From assembly GCF_003265345.1 (NCBI RefSeq), contig NZ_QFWW01000025.1, forward strand, positions 1 to 59,980: 59,980 bases of DNA, given 5' to 3'. Each line of letters opens with the position of its first letter. The first letter of the stretch is position 1. The notes below the pieces were generated by a model. The model did no database searches. It was not told where the DNA came from and saw only the letters and a list, made by a program, of their open reading frames with translations. Shown in pieces: positions 32,191 through 42,091 of the stretch. Origin of the DNA: Lentzea terrae. Its GTDB lineage: Bacteria > Actinomycetota > Actinomycetes > Mycobacteriales > Pseudonocardiaceae. The position numbers and the translations under genes were made by a program.

Positions 32191-33425
32191 GTACGCACCA
32201 GCAGCGTCTTCTCGCGGTCGTGCTGCCACTCCACGAGCAACGCGCTCGCGTCGTCCTGCAGCCGCCCGTGCTGGTGGTCGAGCACCGTGCGCATCAAGCG
32301 GCGCAACGTCTCCGGCGCCGAGCAGCCGTCGGCCTCGCGGCGGATCACGAAGTCCGCGAACCGCCGCAGGCCGAACTGCCGGCCGCGGGTGTCGCGCGCC
32401 TCGACGATGCCGTCGGTGTAGAACAACAACCTGTCGCCTGGTTCGAGGTGTTCGCGGCACAGCACCGGTGCCGCGGGCAGCTGGAAGCCCATCGGCGGCG
32501 CGGGACGGCACTGCAGCTGGTGCAGCCACCGGCCCTGGCGGATCAGCAGCGGCGGCGGGTGGCCGCGGTTCACCCAGTGCAGCGTGCCGGTGCGGTAGTC
32601 GAGCTCGGCGAGCACACCGGTGGCGAACCTGCGTCCGCCGAACTGCTCGCCGATCACCTGGTCCACGGCGACGCTGGTGTCGACCAGGTTCGCGCCGCGG
32701 CGCCGATGGCTGCGGCAGGTGGCGGTGGCCAGCGCGACCGTCAAGCCCGCTGACTGGTCGTGGCCCATCGCGTCGAAGATCGACAGGTGCACGACGTCGC
32801 CGCGGATCGCGTAGTCGATCGCGTCGCCACCGATCTCGTAGGCCGGTTCGAGCACTGCGGTGAGCACGAGGTTGTCCGTGGCGAAGGTGAGCGGCGGCAT
32901 CAGCGGCCAGACGACCTCCGCGGCGATCGCCATCGGCTGGGAGCGCACGAGCATCTGGTACGTGTCGCTGTGCGGGCGTTTGCTCACCAGCATGAACGCG
33001 ACCAGTGATGCCAACGCCCGCACGCAGTCCACTGTGGACCTGTCACTGCTCCGCGCGGCAACGCCGAGCACGCCGATGCGTTCCGTGCCGTCCAGCAACG
33101 GGATCCAGAAGTGGTGGCCACCGTCCCGTGCGGTCGCGATCAGTGCCACGTCGCGGAACGCCCTGCCCGCGAGGCTCGCGTCCACCGGCAACGTGCGCTT
33201 CCCGTCCGGGTGCAGCGCCACCAGCGACTGCTCGCGCAGGTCCGCGAGCAGGATCAGGATCTCCGACAGTCCCACCGGGGCGGCACGTTGCTCGACCAGC
33301 CCCGGCAACCGCTCCAGCGTCGCGAGGTGGCTGTCCTCCAGCAGGTGCGCGAGCATCGTGTACGGCGCGTCGTCCGTGGGCGTGCCTCCTTCAGGTCCGT
33401 TGTGGATGGAGGGTCGGCCGGACAC
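32175..33425 (-). CDS. GAF-like / PP2C SpoIIE-type serine phosphatase
   Basis: The 416-residue protein has an N-terminal GAF-like region (about 60-155; HFWIPLLDGTERIGVLGVAAR) and a C-terminal SpoIIE/RsbU phosphatase domain with its metal Asp motifs (GGDAIDY, FDAMGHDQSAG, LLFYTDGIVEARD, DDASALL). Such enzymes remove phosphate from STAS anti-sigma antagonists. The GTG start at 33425 overlaps the preceding STAS gene by 35 bases, so the two are cotranscribed; no good ribosome site precedes it, and the ATG of MLAHLLEDS is an alternative. Its stop lies inside the last copy of the tandem array. Confidence 0.85.
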   Translation of the reverse strand: MSGRPSIHNGPEGGTPTDDAPYTMLAHLLEDSHLATLERLPGLVEQRAAPVGLSEILILLADLREQSLVALHPDGKRTLPVDASLAGRAFRDVALIATARDGGHHFWIPLLDGTERIGVLGVAARSSDRSTVDCVRALASLVAFMLVSKRPHSDTYQMLVRSQPMAIAAEVVWPLMPPLTFATDNLVLTAVLEPAYEIGGDAIDYAIRGDVVHLSIFDAMGHDQSAGLTVALATATCRSHRRRGANLVDTSVAVDQVIGEQFGGRRFATGVLAELDYRTGTLHWVNRGHPPPLLIRQGRWLHQLQCRPAPPMGFQLPAAPVLCREHLEPGDRLLFYTDGIVEARDTRGRQFGLRRFADFVIRREADGCSAPETLRRLMRTVLDHQHGRLQDDASALLVEWQHDREKTLLVRTPTRA

Positions 33426-33747
33426 CGAGCACGCTCGTCAGTTCCAGCACCTGCAACGGCCGCAGCACCGCGGGCCTGCAAGCGACGACCTCGAGCGCGC
33501 TGCCCCTGCTCAGGCACAGGTCCTGGTGCTCCAGCAACACCCCGATGCCGCACGCACCGAGGAAGTCCACCTCGGTCAGGTCCACGATCAGCGGCTCGGG
33601 TGGTTTCACCAGGTGGAGCGCGCCGCTCAGGCAGTGGGACAGTTCATCGGCCGTCACCTGGTCCAGTGCACCGGCGACGTGTACGACGACGGTTTCGCCC
33701 ACGCTCTCGCTCGTGGCGCGGAAGGGAACGTCGTCATCGGTGCGCAC
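33391..33747 (-). CDS. STAS-domain protein (anti-sigma antagonist-like)
   Basis: This 118-residue single STAS domain starts at the GTG at 33745-33747 behind AGAGG. The open frame reaches further upstream, but those residues are not STAS-like. The loop that usually carries the regulatory Ser (DSSG in SpoIIAA) reads FLGACGIGVLL, so no phosphorylatable residue is seen at that position. It overlaps the phosphatase gene and is divergent, by 131 bases, from the MEDS pair. It may act in partner switching in an unphosphorylatable form. Confidence 0.8.
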   Translation of the reverse strand: MRTDDDVPFRATSESVGETVVVHVAGALDQVTADELSHCLSGALHLVKPPEPLIVDLTEVDFLGACGIGVLLEHQDLCLSRGSALEVVACRPAVLRPLQVLELTSVLGVRPTLHPQRT

Positions 33748-33878
33748 GCGGCAACCTCTCGTTGAACAGCACCTGGGCTGCCTGCTCAACCCGGTCCGAC
33801 CGTAGCGCAGTCGACCTGGGTGTGCGCCCCGATGTTCGCTCGGATGGAGCACTCGGGCCCGGCGTAGTATCGGGCGCC

Positions 33879-34685
33879 ATGCGCACGTCCGGTGTCACCG
33901 ACGTGGTCGTCGGGATGAACCCGAACGACCACCTCTGCTGGCCCTTCGACGACTTCGCCGAGTTTCGCGCACGCGCGGCGGAGTTCCTCGTCGACGGCCT
34001 CCGGCAGGGGCAGCGCGTCTGTTATGTCGCACGCGGTGACGACCTCGCCACGCACCTGGAATCCGAACCCGTTCTGGGTGAGGCGTTGCGCGACGGTCGC
34101 GCCGAGGTGACCGGGCTGGAGTCGCGCCACCACATGCCGGAAGAGCAGGTCGCGGCGTACGCGGAGGCGACGCGCGCGGCGCTCCGGGACGGTTTCACCG
34201 GGCTGCGGGTGGCCGCGGACGCCACGGCGCTGGTGCGTTCGTCGGACTCGCTCGACGCGTTCTGCCGCTACGAGCACCTGATCGACAAGTACATGACCGC
34301 GGAACCGTTTTCCGCCATGTGCGGCTACCACCGCGCGGAGCTGTCCGAGCCGGCGATCGCGCGGCTCAACTCGCTGCACCCGGTCAACAACGCCTGGTGC
34401 GCGCCCTTTCGGTTGCACGCCACGGCAGATGGCATCGCGTTGCACGGTGAGATCGACGGGGTGAGCCTCGACCTGCTGTCGCTGGCGCTGCAGAACGCGG
34501 CACCCGCACGTGACCCGTTGCGCGTCGACGCCACCGGTCTGCGGTTCATCGACCACCACGGCCTGCTGGCGCTGCAAGGGTACGCGCGCTCGAACGCGGC
34601 AACGCTCGTCCTGCGCTCGCAGAGATCGTCGTTGCCGCGCCTGGTGTCGCTCCTCGAGCTGCGCGACGTGGAGTGCGTCCGATGA
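33879..34685 (+). CDS. MEDS sensory domain fused to STAS
   Basis: The 268-residue protein has a MEDS (DcmR-type sensory) domain (about 10-165; MNPNDHLCWPFDDFAEFRAR) followed by a STAS domain (about 185-265; LRVDATGLRFIDHHGLLALQ). The STAS loop has His-His where Ser normally sits. A TAGTAT box 8 bases before the ATG at 33879 suggests a leaderless transcript. It overlaps the next gene as ATGA. MEDS domains are thought to sense small molecules in signalling proteins. This gene and its partner are probably an input for the partner-switching set around it. Confidence 0.85.
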   Translation: MRTSGVTDVVVGMNPNDHLCWPFDDFAEFRARAAEFLVDGLRQGQRVCYVARGDDLATHLESEPVLGEALRDGRAEVTGLESRHHMPEEQVAAYAEATRAALRDGFTGLRVAADATALVRSSDSLDAFCRYEHLIDKYMTAEPFSAMCGYHRAELSEPAIARLNSLHPVNNAWCAPFRLHATADGIALHGEIDGVSLDLLSLALQNAAPARDPLRVDATGLRFIDHHGLLALQGYARSNAATLVLRSQRSSLPRLVSLLELRDVECVR

Positions 34686-35614
34686 CGGGTTTCCACCACG
34701 AGACGGCGTTCTACGGCTCGGACGACGACTTCCTCGCGATCGCGGTGCCGTTCGTCGAGGGCGGCCTGCGCGAGAGCCAGCCGACGCTGGTCGCGTGCGC
34801 GGAGAAGAACACGGCTCTGCTGCGGGACGCGCTGGGCCGCGACGACGCCGTCACCTACGTGCCCGGCGCCGACCAGTACGCCCGGCCGGCCGACGCGATC
34901 GCGAGCTACCGCGACATCTTCGGCAAGCACGCCCAGCAGGGCGCGACCCGGATCCGCACGATCGGCGACGTCCCGCACCCCGGCTTCGGCGTGCCGTGGG
35001 ACTGGTGGGGCCGCTACGAGAACGCCGTCAACCAGGCGTTCGCCGAGTTCCCGCTGCGGGGCCTGTGCCCGTACGACACCAGGATCACCCCGCCGGAGGT
35101 GCTCGCCGACGTCGAACGCGCCCACGAGTACATCGCGACCGCGTCCGGCGAGCACGAGCCGAACCCCGGCTTCGGCACGGGCGGCGAACTCAGCAGACCC
35201 GTGCCGGACGTGCTGGAACGGGGCGCGCCCCTGGTCTCGCTGGTCGACCCGACGCCCGCCGCCGTGCGGGAGGCGGTCGGTGCGGCGATCGCGGGCATCC
35301 GGCTCAGCGAGGACAACTCGCACGACGTCGTGTACGCGGCCAGCGAGATCGTCACGAACGGCCTGAGCCACGGCGTCGGGCCGGTGCGGTTCCGGTTGTG
35401 GGCGGACGACTCGCGCGTGGTCGTGACGGCGAACGATCGGGGCCCAGGCCCGTCCGACCCGATGGCAGGGCTGATGCCGACCACGGTCACCCGCTCGGCC
35501 GGGCTCGGACTGTGGATCCTGCACCGCACGTGCGACTACGTGTCGATGGGCTGCGACGAGGACGGGTTCACGGTCCGCGTCAGCGTCGGCGGCTCCGAGC
35601 CCGGCCACACGTAG
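34682..35614 (+). CDS. MEDS domain fused to RsbW-like HATPase
   Basis: The 310-residue protein has an N-terminal MEDS domain (about 5-170; FHHETAFYGSDDDFLAIAVPF) and a C-terminal GHKL ATPase (about 185-305) with the N-box YAASEIVTNGLSHG, the NDRGPGP G1 loop and SAGLGLWILHRTCD. This is the layout of actinobacterial anti-sigma kinases of the RsbW type. The ATG at 34682 overlaps the MEDS-STAS stop, so both are made in step and may bind each other. The open frame gives an earlier start 9 bases upstream, which I do not prefer. The 3' end overlaps the converging MSMEG_6728-type gene by 79 bases. Confidence 0.88.
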   Translation: MTGFHHETAFYGSDDDFLAIAVPFVEGGLRESQPTLVACAEKNTALLRDALGRDDAVTYVPGADQYARPADAIASYRDIFGKHAQQGATRIRTIGDVPHPGFGVPWDWWGRYENAVNQAFAEFPLRGLCPYDTRITPPEVLADVERAHEYIATASGEHEPNPGFGTGGELSRPVPDVLERGAPLVSLVDPTPAAVREAVGAAIAGIRLSEDNSHDVVYAASEIVTNGLSHGVGPVRFRLWADDSRVVVTANDRGPGPSDPMAGLMPTTVTRSAGLGLWILHRTCDYVSMGCDEDGFTVRVSVGGSEPGHT

Positions 35615-36048
35615 GGCAGATCGTCCGGCACACCGGGGAAGTACCGCCGGTAGTGCTCAGGGTCCTTGCGCACCAACGCCGACTGGTGGCTGCGGTGCAC
35701 CGTCTCGTCACCCAGCCAGTGCGGCAGTGCGCCCGCCGCGGCCAGCTCGGCCTGGGTGCGCACGATCGTGATGTCCTTGGCGCGGGCCAGGTCCGACCGC
35801 ATGGTCACCTCGCACGTGTCGAGGAACCCGGCGGCCCGCCACACCGCGCAGATCTCCAGCCCGTACCGCACGAGCGCTTCCTCGTACCCGGCCCACATCC
35901 GCACGGCGGGGTGGTGCCGCCAGCCGTGGCCCGGCACCACCAGCGCGCGGTGCACCTGCAACGTCTCCACCCGCTGCTTGCCGAGCCGGCGGCGGTCCAG
36001 CACGCGCGCCGTCGCGGCGAAGTCGGGGAACGGCAAGAACGTCTGCAT
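35536..36048 (-). CDS. MSMEG_6728 family protein
   Basis: The 170-residue protein begins MQTFLPFPDFAATARVLDRRRLGKQRVETLQ, matching a small conserved actinobacterial family named after MSMEG_6728 and annotated as related to pyrimidine-dimer DNA glycosylases. A His/Trp-rich segment follows (GWRHHPAVRMW). No activity is proven for the family as far as I know. It lies 4 bases after the stress-protein gene as the last gene of the catalase operon. Its tail is antisense to the MEDS-HATPase gene and contains some residues with no obvious conservation. Confidence 0.8.
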   Translation of the reverse strand: MQTFLPFPDFAATARVLDRRRLGKQRVETLQVHRALVVPGHGWRHHPAVRMWAGYEEALVRYGLEICAVWRAAGFLDTCEVTMRSDLARAKDITIVRTQAELAAAGALPHWLGDETVHRSHQSALVRKDPEHYRRYFPGVPDDLPYVWPGSEPPTLTRTVNPSSSQPIDT

Positions 36049-36052
36049 GGCC

Positions 36053-36502
36053 TCAGAGGACGTACCGCGCAGCCTGCGCGGCCTGCGCCTTGTCCACGTG
36101 CACCTCGTACCGCTGCGCCTGCAACGTCATGACGCTGGAGAAGTCCCGCTGCCCGCGCGTGCTCCAGTGCGCGACGAACCCGAACACAGCACCCCAGAAC
36201 GCACCGATCAGCATGCTGATCAGCAGCAGCCACACCCAGCCGGCGCCGGAGGTGAACAGCCCGAACAGCAGTCCGATGAACACACCGAACCAGGCACCGC
36301 CCGCGGCGCCGGACGCCGCCGCCCTGCCTCGGGTCATCCGGCCGGTCACCTGTTCTACGGTCCGGACGCCCTCGCCCACGATCCGCACGCTCTCGACCGG
36401 GAAGCCGTCGTCCGACATCCGGTCCACGAGCCGCTGGGCGTCGACGTAGTCGGCGAAGCTCGCCAGCAGGCTCGACTCGGTCACCCTCTGTTCGATTTCC
36501 AC
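36053..36502 (-). CDS. General stress-type membrane protein (YflT-like)
   Basis: This 149-residue protein has an N-terminal alpha/beta part (LLASFADYVDAQRLVDRMSDDGFPVESVRIVGEGV) typical of the heat-induced stress protein YflT family, then a glycine-rich region with two hydrophobic spans (about 65-115; GAWFGVFIGLLFGLFTSG and WLLLISMLIGAFWGAVFGFV). A short cytosolic tail follows. The GTG start at 36500-36502 lies 9 bases after the DUF2243 stop. Function is unknown; the operon context points to oxidative or metal stress. Confidence 0.8.
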   Translation of the reverse strand: MEIEQRVTESSLLASFADYVDAQRLVDRMSDDGFPVESVRIVGEGVRTVEQVTGRMTRGRAAASGAAGGAWFGVFIGLLFGLFTSGAGWVWLLLISMLIGAFWGAVFGFVAHWSTRGQRDFSSVMTLQAQRYEVHVDKAQAAQAARYVL

Positions 36503-36511
36503 ACGAAACGG

Positions 36512-36921
36512 CTACCCACGAACCCGCCGGGCAAACAGCGTCCCGATCACCACGAGCACCAGACCGGACGCGAGAAAGACCAGGTCGTAGGCGAGCTGGT
36601 CAGGGCCGGGCCGGACGTGGTGGATGCCCAGGACCTGGTGGTCGACCACCCCTTCGACCAGGTTGAACGCACCCCACCCGGCGAGGATGCCGCCCAGCAG
36701 CACCCGGTTCGGCAGCGGAGCGCGCCGGTTCAGCAGCGCCACCCCGATCAGCACGAAGACCAGGCACAGCAGGTGGAACAGCCCGTCGCCGAGCATCATC
36801 AACCGCATGTCCTCCCTCGGGTACCAACCCGACAGCACGTGGTGCCAGCCCAGCAGCTGGTGGATCACGATGCCGTCGAGGAAACCGCCGATCCCCACGC
36901 CCAGCACGAGTGCCGCGATCA

Positions 36922-36922
<1 letters not shown>
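36512..36922 (-). CDS. DUF2243 membrane protein
   Basis: The 136-residue protein has four predicted membrane spans and conserved histidines (DGIVIHQLLGWHHVLS, GVVDHQVLGIHHVRPG), the signature of DUF2243. The ATG at 36920-36922 overlaps the stop of the NRAMP gene by one base, so translation is coupled. The paired HxxxxxHH motifs in membrane helices could bind a metal. Together with a manganese catalase and an NRAMP transporter this suggests a metal-linked role, not proven for the family. Confidence 0.88.
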
Positions 36923-38136
<1,214 letters not shown>

Positions 38137-38149
38137 CTTGCCGACCTCC

Positions 38150-39013
38150 TCAGGTGAGCTTGCGGATCGCCTTCTCGATCAGCCCGAGGTTCGCGGGACT
38201 GGTGGCGTACAGCAGCGGGTCCGGTGCCGGCGCCGTTGCCTTGCCGCCCAACGCTTCCGGGTCCATCACGTAGGAGAACTCGTGCACGCCGTCCGGTGCC
38301 GTGCCGGACGCCCAGCCGCCCTCGGCGCCCGCGGGCCCGTCGGAGTTGTGCCAGATCGTGCCCGCGTGCTCGGCGTACTCCTCGTCGAACAACGCGCTCG
38401 GCGAGATCGGGCCTTCGAGGCCGTCCTCCTGCAACTCCTCGATCGCGGCGAGCCACATGTTCTGGTGCGCTGTGTCGCGGGCGAGGTTGAACTTCAGCAT
38501 GTCCCGCACACCGGTGTCGTCGGTCATGTTGTACAGCCGTGCGGTCTGCAACCTGCCTTGCGCCTCCGCAGCGACGTTCGCGCGGAAGTCGGCCATGAGG
38601 TTGCCGCTCGCGACGATGAACCGGCCGTTCCACGGCACGCCGTTGCTGTCCGAGAGCGTCGGCCCGCCGCCGCTGACGATCGCCTGCTGCGGGTCCATGC
38701 CGCCGATCACCGCCGCGATGACCGGGTCGTCGGCCACCGCCTGGGCGGTCACCTCGGACGGCGCGTTGTCGAGCAGCCGCGCCACCATCGTCGCGATCAT
38801 CTCGACGTGGCCGATCTCCTCGGTGGCCACGTCCATGATCAGGTCCTTGTACTTGCCCTCCATCCGGCAGTTCCAGCCCTGGAACAGGTACTGCATGGTC
38901 ACGGTCATCTCGCCGTACGCGCCGCCGATCAGCTCCTGGAGCTTGCGGGCGTAGTGCGCGTCCGGGCGGTCGGGCTTCGCCTCGAACTGCAACCTGCTGG
39001 TGTGCAGGAACAT
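38150..39013 (-). CDS. Manganese catalase
   Basis: The 287-residue product is a di-manganese catalase that breaks down hydrogen peroxide without haem. Metal-ligand motifs are visible: YGEMTVTMQYLFQGW in helix 1, ATEEIGHVEM, and RDTAHQNMWLAAIEEL. Length is normal for the actinobacterial form. The ATG at 39011-39013 follows GGGAGGCGAG and is preferred over an upstream start. It is the first gene of a five-gene minus-strand operon with the NRAMP transporter, DUF2243, a stress-type membrane protein and the MSMEG_6728-type protein. Confidence 0.95.
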   Translation of the reverse strand: MFLHTSRLQFEAKPDRPDAHYARKLQELIGGAYGEMTVTMQYLFQGWNCRMEGKYKDLIMDVATEEIGHVEMIATMVARLLDNAPSEVTAQAVADDPVIAAVIGGMDPQQAIVSGGGPTLSDSNGVPWNGRFIVASGNLMADFRANVAAEAQGRLQTARLYNMTDDTGVRDMLKFNLARDTAHQNMWLAAIEELQEDGLEGPISPSALFDEEYAEHAGTIWHNSDGPAGAEGGWASGTAPDGVHEFSYVMDPEALGGKATAPAPDPLLYATSPANLGLIEKAIRKLT

Positions 39014-39177
39014 CTCGCCTCCCTGGCTCGGGAGAACCGACGCTAGGCAGCGCCCGTGACCCGGACGGCGCGCGTTCACCACGCCCGCGCCACGCCCGCG
39101 TCACCGCCGCTGGTCAGGACGGAGCAATTTCTGCGCGAGGGTGTGTGAGGCCGCAACGACCGGGCACTCAGGCCGCT

Positions 39178-39855
39178 ATGACGCGGTTGCACATCCAGCT
39201 GCTCGGCGGCTTCCGGTTGGACTGCGGCCCAACGCCGATCCACGTGGTGCCCGGCGCGCGCAGGCTGCTCGCGATGCTGGCGTTGCGCGACGCCCCGATC
39301 CCCCGGCCGGTCGCCGCCACGCTGCTCTGGCCGGACACGAGTGCCCGAAGAGCCGGTGCCTGCCTGCGGTCGTCGTTGTGGCGCCTGGTGAAACCTGAAA
39401 CACCACTGGTCATCGTCACCGAGGACACGCTCGTGCTCGGCGCGGACGTCGAGGTCGACTTCCGGCGTGCGTGCGCGTTCGCCGCCGCGCCGGGTGCCAG
39501 TCCGGAGGCCGTCGGGATGCTCAAGGCAGACCTGCTGCCTGGCTGGTGGCAACCGTGGGTGCAGGCCGAGCGCGACTGGTGGCGCCAGGCCCGGTTGCGC
39601 GCGCTGGAGACGCTCAGCTCCCGGTTCCGGTCCTGCGGAGATCATCACCACGCGTACCAGGCCGCGCTCGCCGCCGTGCAGACCGACCCGTTGCGAGAGA
39701 GCGCGCACCGCACACTCGTCGAGCTGCATCTGGCCGACGGCAACCCGGCGCAGGCCGTGCGCCAGTACCAGAGCTACCGCACGCGGCTGCACGCTGAGCT
39801 GGGCATGGAGCCGTCGCCGCACATTCACGAGCTCGTGCGACCTTTGCTGCGGTGA
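39178..39855 (+). CDS. Small SARP-type transcriptional regulator
   Basis: The 225-residue protein has a winged-helix-like N-terminus (LHIQLLGGFRLDCG, then ARRLLAMLALRDAPIPRPVAATLLWPD) and a bacterial transcriptional activation domain (about 95-225; VDFRRACAFAA, GDHHHAYQAALAAVQTDPLRE, YRTRLHAELGMEPSP). This is a stand-alone SARP without ATPase or TPR parts. The ATG at 39178 is chosen over a GTG 33 bases earlier. It could act on the PKS cluster, where 11-base direct repeats are seen, or on the decarboxylase directly downstream. Confidence 0.85.
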   Translation: MTRLHIQLLGGFRLDCGPTPIHVVPGARRLLAMLALRDAPIPRPVAATLLWPDTSARRAGACLRSSLWRLVKPETPLVIVTEDTLVLGADVEVDFRRACAFAAAPGASPEAVGMLKADLLPGWWQPWVQAERDWWRQARLRALETLSSRFRSCGDHHHAYQAALAAVQTDPLRESAHRTLVELHLADGNPAQAVRQYQSYRTRLHAELGMEPSPHIHELVRPLLR

Positions 39856-39891
39856 TGTTCGAACAGCCTCCGTTCGGGCTACTCCCCCGGC

Positions 39892-41352
39892 ATGGACCAC
39901 AGCAGAGCACCGGTGCTGGAAGCGTTGCAGGAGTTCCGCTCGCGCGGCTACGTGCCGTTCACGCCGCCGGGCCACCGGCAGGGCAGGGGCGTCGACCCCA
40001 GGGTGCTCGACGTGCTCGGGCGCGAGGTGTTCGAGGCGGACGTGATCGCGTTGAACGGCCTCGACGACCGGCTGATGAGCGGCGGCGTGATCGAGCACGC
40101 CCAGGAGCTGATGGCGGACGCGGTCCACGCCTCACACGCCTTCTTCTCCACGTGCGGCAGCTCGTTGTCGGTCAAGAGCGCCATGCTGTCGGTGGCCGGG
40201 CCGCACGAGAAGCTGATCGTGCCTCGGCACGCGCACAAGTCCGTGGTGTCCGGGCTGATTCTCAGCGGCGTCTGTCCAGTGTGGATCAGTCCGCAGTGGG
40301 ACGCGGAACGGCATCTGGCGCACCCGCCTTCTGCTGATCAGGTGCGAGAGATTTTCGAGGCCGAGCCGGAAGCCAAGGGCATGCTGCTGGTCACGCCGAC
40401 CGACTACGGCACGTGCGGTGACATCCAGGCGATCGCCGAGGTGTGTCACTCGTTCGGCAAGCCGTTGATCGTCGACGAGGCGTGGGGCGCGCATCTGCCG
40501 TTCCACTCCGACCTGCCGCCTTGGGGCATGGACGCGGACGCCGACGTGGTCGTGACGAGCGTGCACAAGTCCGGCGCCGCGGTCGAACAGAGCTCGGTGT
40601 TCCACCTGCAGGGCTCGCTGGTCGACCCCGCGGTGCTGAAGGGCCGGGAGGACCTGCTCGGCACGACCAGCCCGACCTCGCTCGTCTACGCGACCCTCGA
40701 CGGCTGGCGCCGGCACATGGTGCAGCAGGGCGAGGCCATGCTGACCGCCGTGCTGGCGCTGGCCGAGTCGACCCGTGCCGCGATCGATTCGCTGCCCGGG
40801 CTGCACGTGATGGAGTTCGACGACCTGGTGCACTCGTTCGACCCGCTGAAGATCGTGATCGACGTGTCCGGGCTGCACATCAGCGGCTATCAGGCGACCG
40901 ACTGGCTGCGCGAGCACCAGCGCGTCACCCTGGGCCTGTCGGACCACCGGCGCGTCGTCGCCCAGCTCACCCACGCCGACGACCACCGCACCGCCACCAA
41001 GCTGGTCGAGGCGTTGCAGGCGCTGCTCGCCGCCGACCTGCCCGCCCCGAAGCCCGTCGACCTGCCGTCGCCGGACGAGTTGCAGCTGGAGACGGCGATG
41101 CTGCCACGCGACGCGTTCTTCGCCGAGGTGGAGCAGGTGCCGGCGGGCCAGGCGGCCGGGCGGATCTCGGCTGAGATGATCACGCCGTATCCGCCTGGGG
41201 CGTCGGCGATCCTGCCTGGCGAGGTGATCACGGACGAGGTGCTGGACTACGTGCGGAGCGGGCTCGCCGCGGGGATGCAGCTGCCGGATCCGGCCGATTC
41301 GGACCTCGAGTCGGTGCGGGTGGTCAGCTCCCGCGCTCAGGCCCGCAGCTAG
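39892..41352 (+). CDS. Orn/Lys/Arg decarboxylase-family PLP enzyme
   Basis: The 486-residue protein is a fold type I PLP enzyme of the basic amino acid decarboxylase group: FTPPGHRQGRGVDP at the N-terminus, PRHAHKSVVSGLILSG, VDEAWGAHL with the PLP Asp, TSVHKSGAAVEQSS with the Schiff-base Lys near residue 226, and the C-terminal domain ending AEMITPYPPGASAILPGE. Members make polyamines such as agmatine, cadaverine or putrescine. Which substrate is used cannot be read from the sequence. It starts 36 bases after the SARP gene and may be cotranscribed. Confidence 0.9.
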   Translation: MDHSRAPVLEALQEFRSRGYVPFTPPGHRQGRGVDPRVLDVLGREVFEADVIALNGLDDRLMSGGVIEHAQELMADAVHASHAFFSTCGSSLSVKSAMLSVAGPHEKLIVPRHAHKSVVSGLILSGVCPVWISPQWDAERHLAHPPSADQVREIFEAEPEAKGMLLVTPTDYGTCGDIQAIAEVCHSFGKPLIVDEAWGAHLPFHSDLPPWGMDADADVVVTSVHKSGAAVEQSSVFHLQGSLVDPAVLKGREDLLGTTSPTSLVYATLDGWRRHMVQQGEAMLTAVLALAESTRAAIDSLPGLHVMEFDDLVHSFDPLKIVIDVSGLHISGYQATDWLREHQRVTLGLSDHRRVVAQLTHADDHRTATKLVEALQALLAADLPAPKPVDLPSPDELQLETAMLPRDAFFAEVEQVPAGQAAGRISAEMITPYPPGASAILPGEVITDEVLDYVRSGLAAGMQLPDPADSDLESVRVVSSRAQARS

Positions 41353-41414
41353 CGCGTGTTTTATCAGCGGGCAGCCATTCGTTGAGTGCTTCTTCGCCCT
41401 GCTGACGTTCTGAA

Positions 41415-42002
41415 CTACGTGTCCCGCGTGCGGTCGCCGGTGATACGGGCGGCCTCACGTGCCACGATCTCGACACGATCGTGGAACTCGGACCACCCGT
41501 CGGGAAGGTTGCTGACCGTTGGGTGGTAGCCGGCGCGGCCATCGATGAGCTCGCGGACGATGTCGGCGTGACCGGCGTGCCGGCAGGTCTCGGTGATCAT
41601 GTGGACGAGCATCCACTGCAAGGTCACGTCGCGCATGCCTTCGGGAAAGTGGGGCACCTTGCCGGGTGAGTCGAGATCGAGTGCCGCGATGGTGGCGTCA
41701 GCGTGCTCCCACGACCGTTTGTACTGCGCGATGATGTCCTCGCGGGTCTCCTCGGGGCGGGCGAGGAAGTCCTCTGATTGAGTGCGGTCGACCAGCCACT
41801 CCCCCGCGTGGGCGGGTCGGTCGAACACTTCGCCGAAGTAGCCGAACTCGTTGCCCGTCAGGTGTTTCACCAGTCCGAGCAGATTCGTTCCGGTCGGGGT
41901 GAGCGGCCGGCGCGCGTCGTACTCGGACAGGCCGTCGAGTTTCCACACCAGGACGTCGCGCACCTGCTGCAAGTACAGGTGCAGATAGGTTTTCGGATCC
42001 AC
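41415..42002 (-). CDS. DinB/DUF664 family protein
   Basis: The 195-residue protein fits the DinB-like four-helix bundle of the DUF664 branch: LVWKLDGLSEYDARRPLTPTGTNLLGLVKHL near the N-terminus and the paired metal histidines HMITETCRHAGHADIVRELIDG near the C-terminus. Several actinobacterial relatives are mycothiol-dependent S-transferases, so thiol chemistry or detoxification is possible. The start is a GTG at 42000-42002 without a clear ribosome site. It is divergent from the AraC regulator. Confidence 0.88.
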   Translation of the reverse strand: MDPKTYLHLYLQQVRDVLVWKLDGLSEYDARRPLTPTGTNLLGLVKHLTGNEFGYFGEVFDRPAHAGEWLVDRTQSEDFLARPEETREDIIAQYKRSWEHADATIAALDLDSPGKVPHFPEGMRDVTLQWMLVHMITETCRHAGHADIVRELIDGRAGYHPTVSNLPDGWSEFHDRVEIVAREAARITGDRTRDT

Positions 42003-42091
42003 GTCCCGACCCTAAAAATCCGGTACCGCCGGGGTCTTGGACACGCGTGCCGTCTCGATCGACGATGCGTGCCACGTGGTTGGATGGCCGG

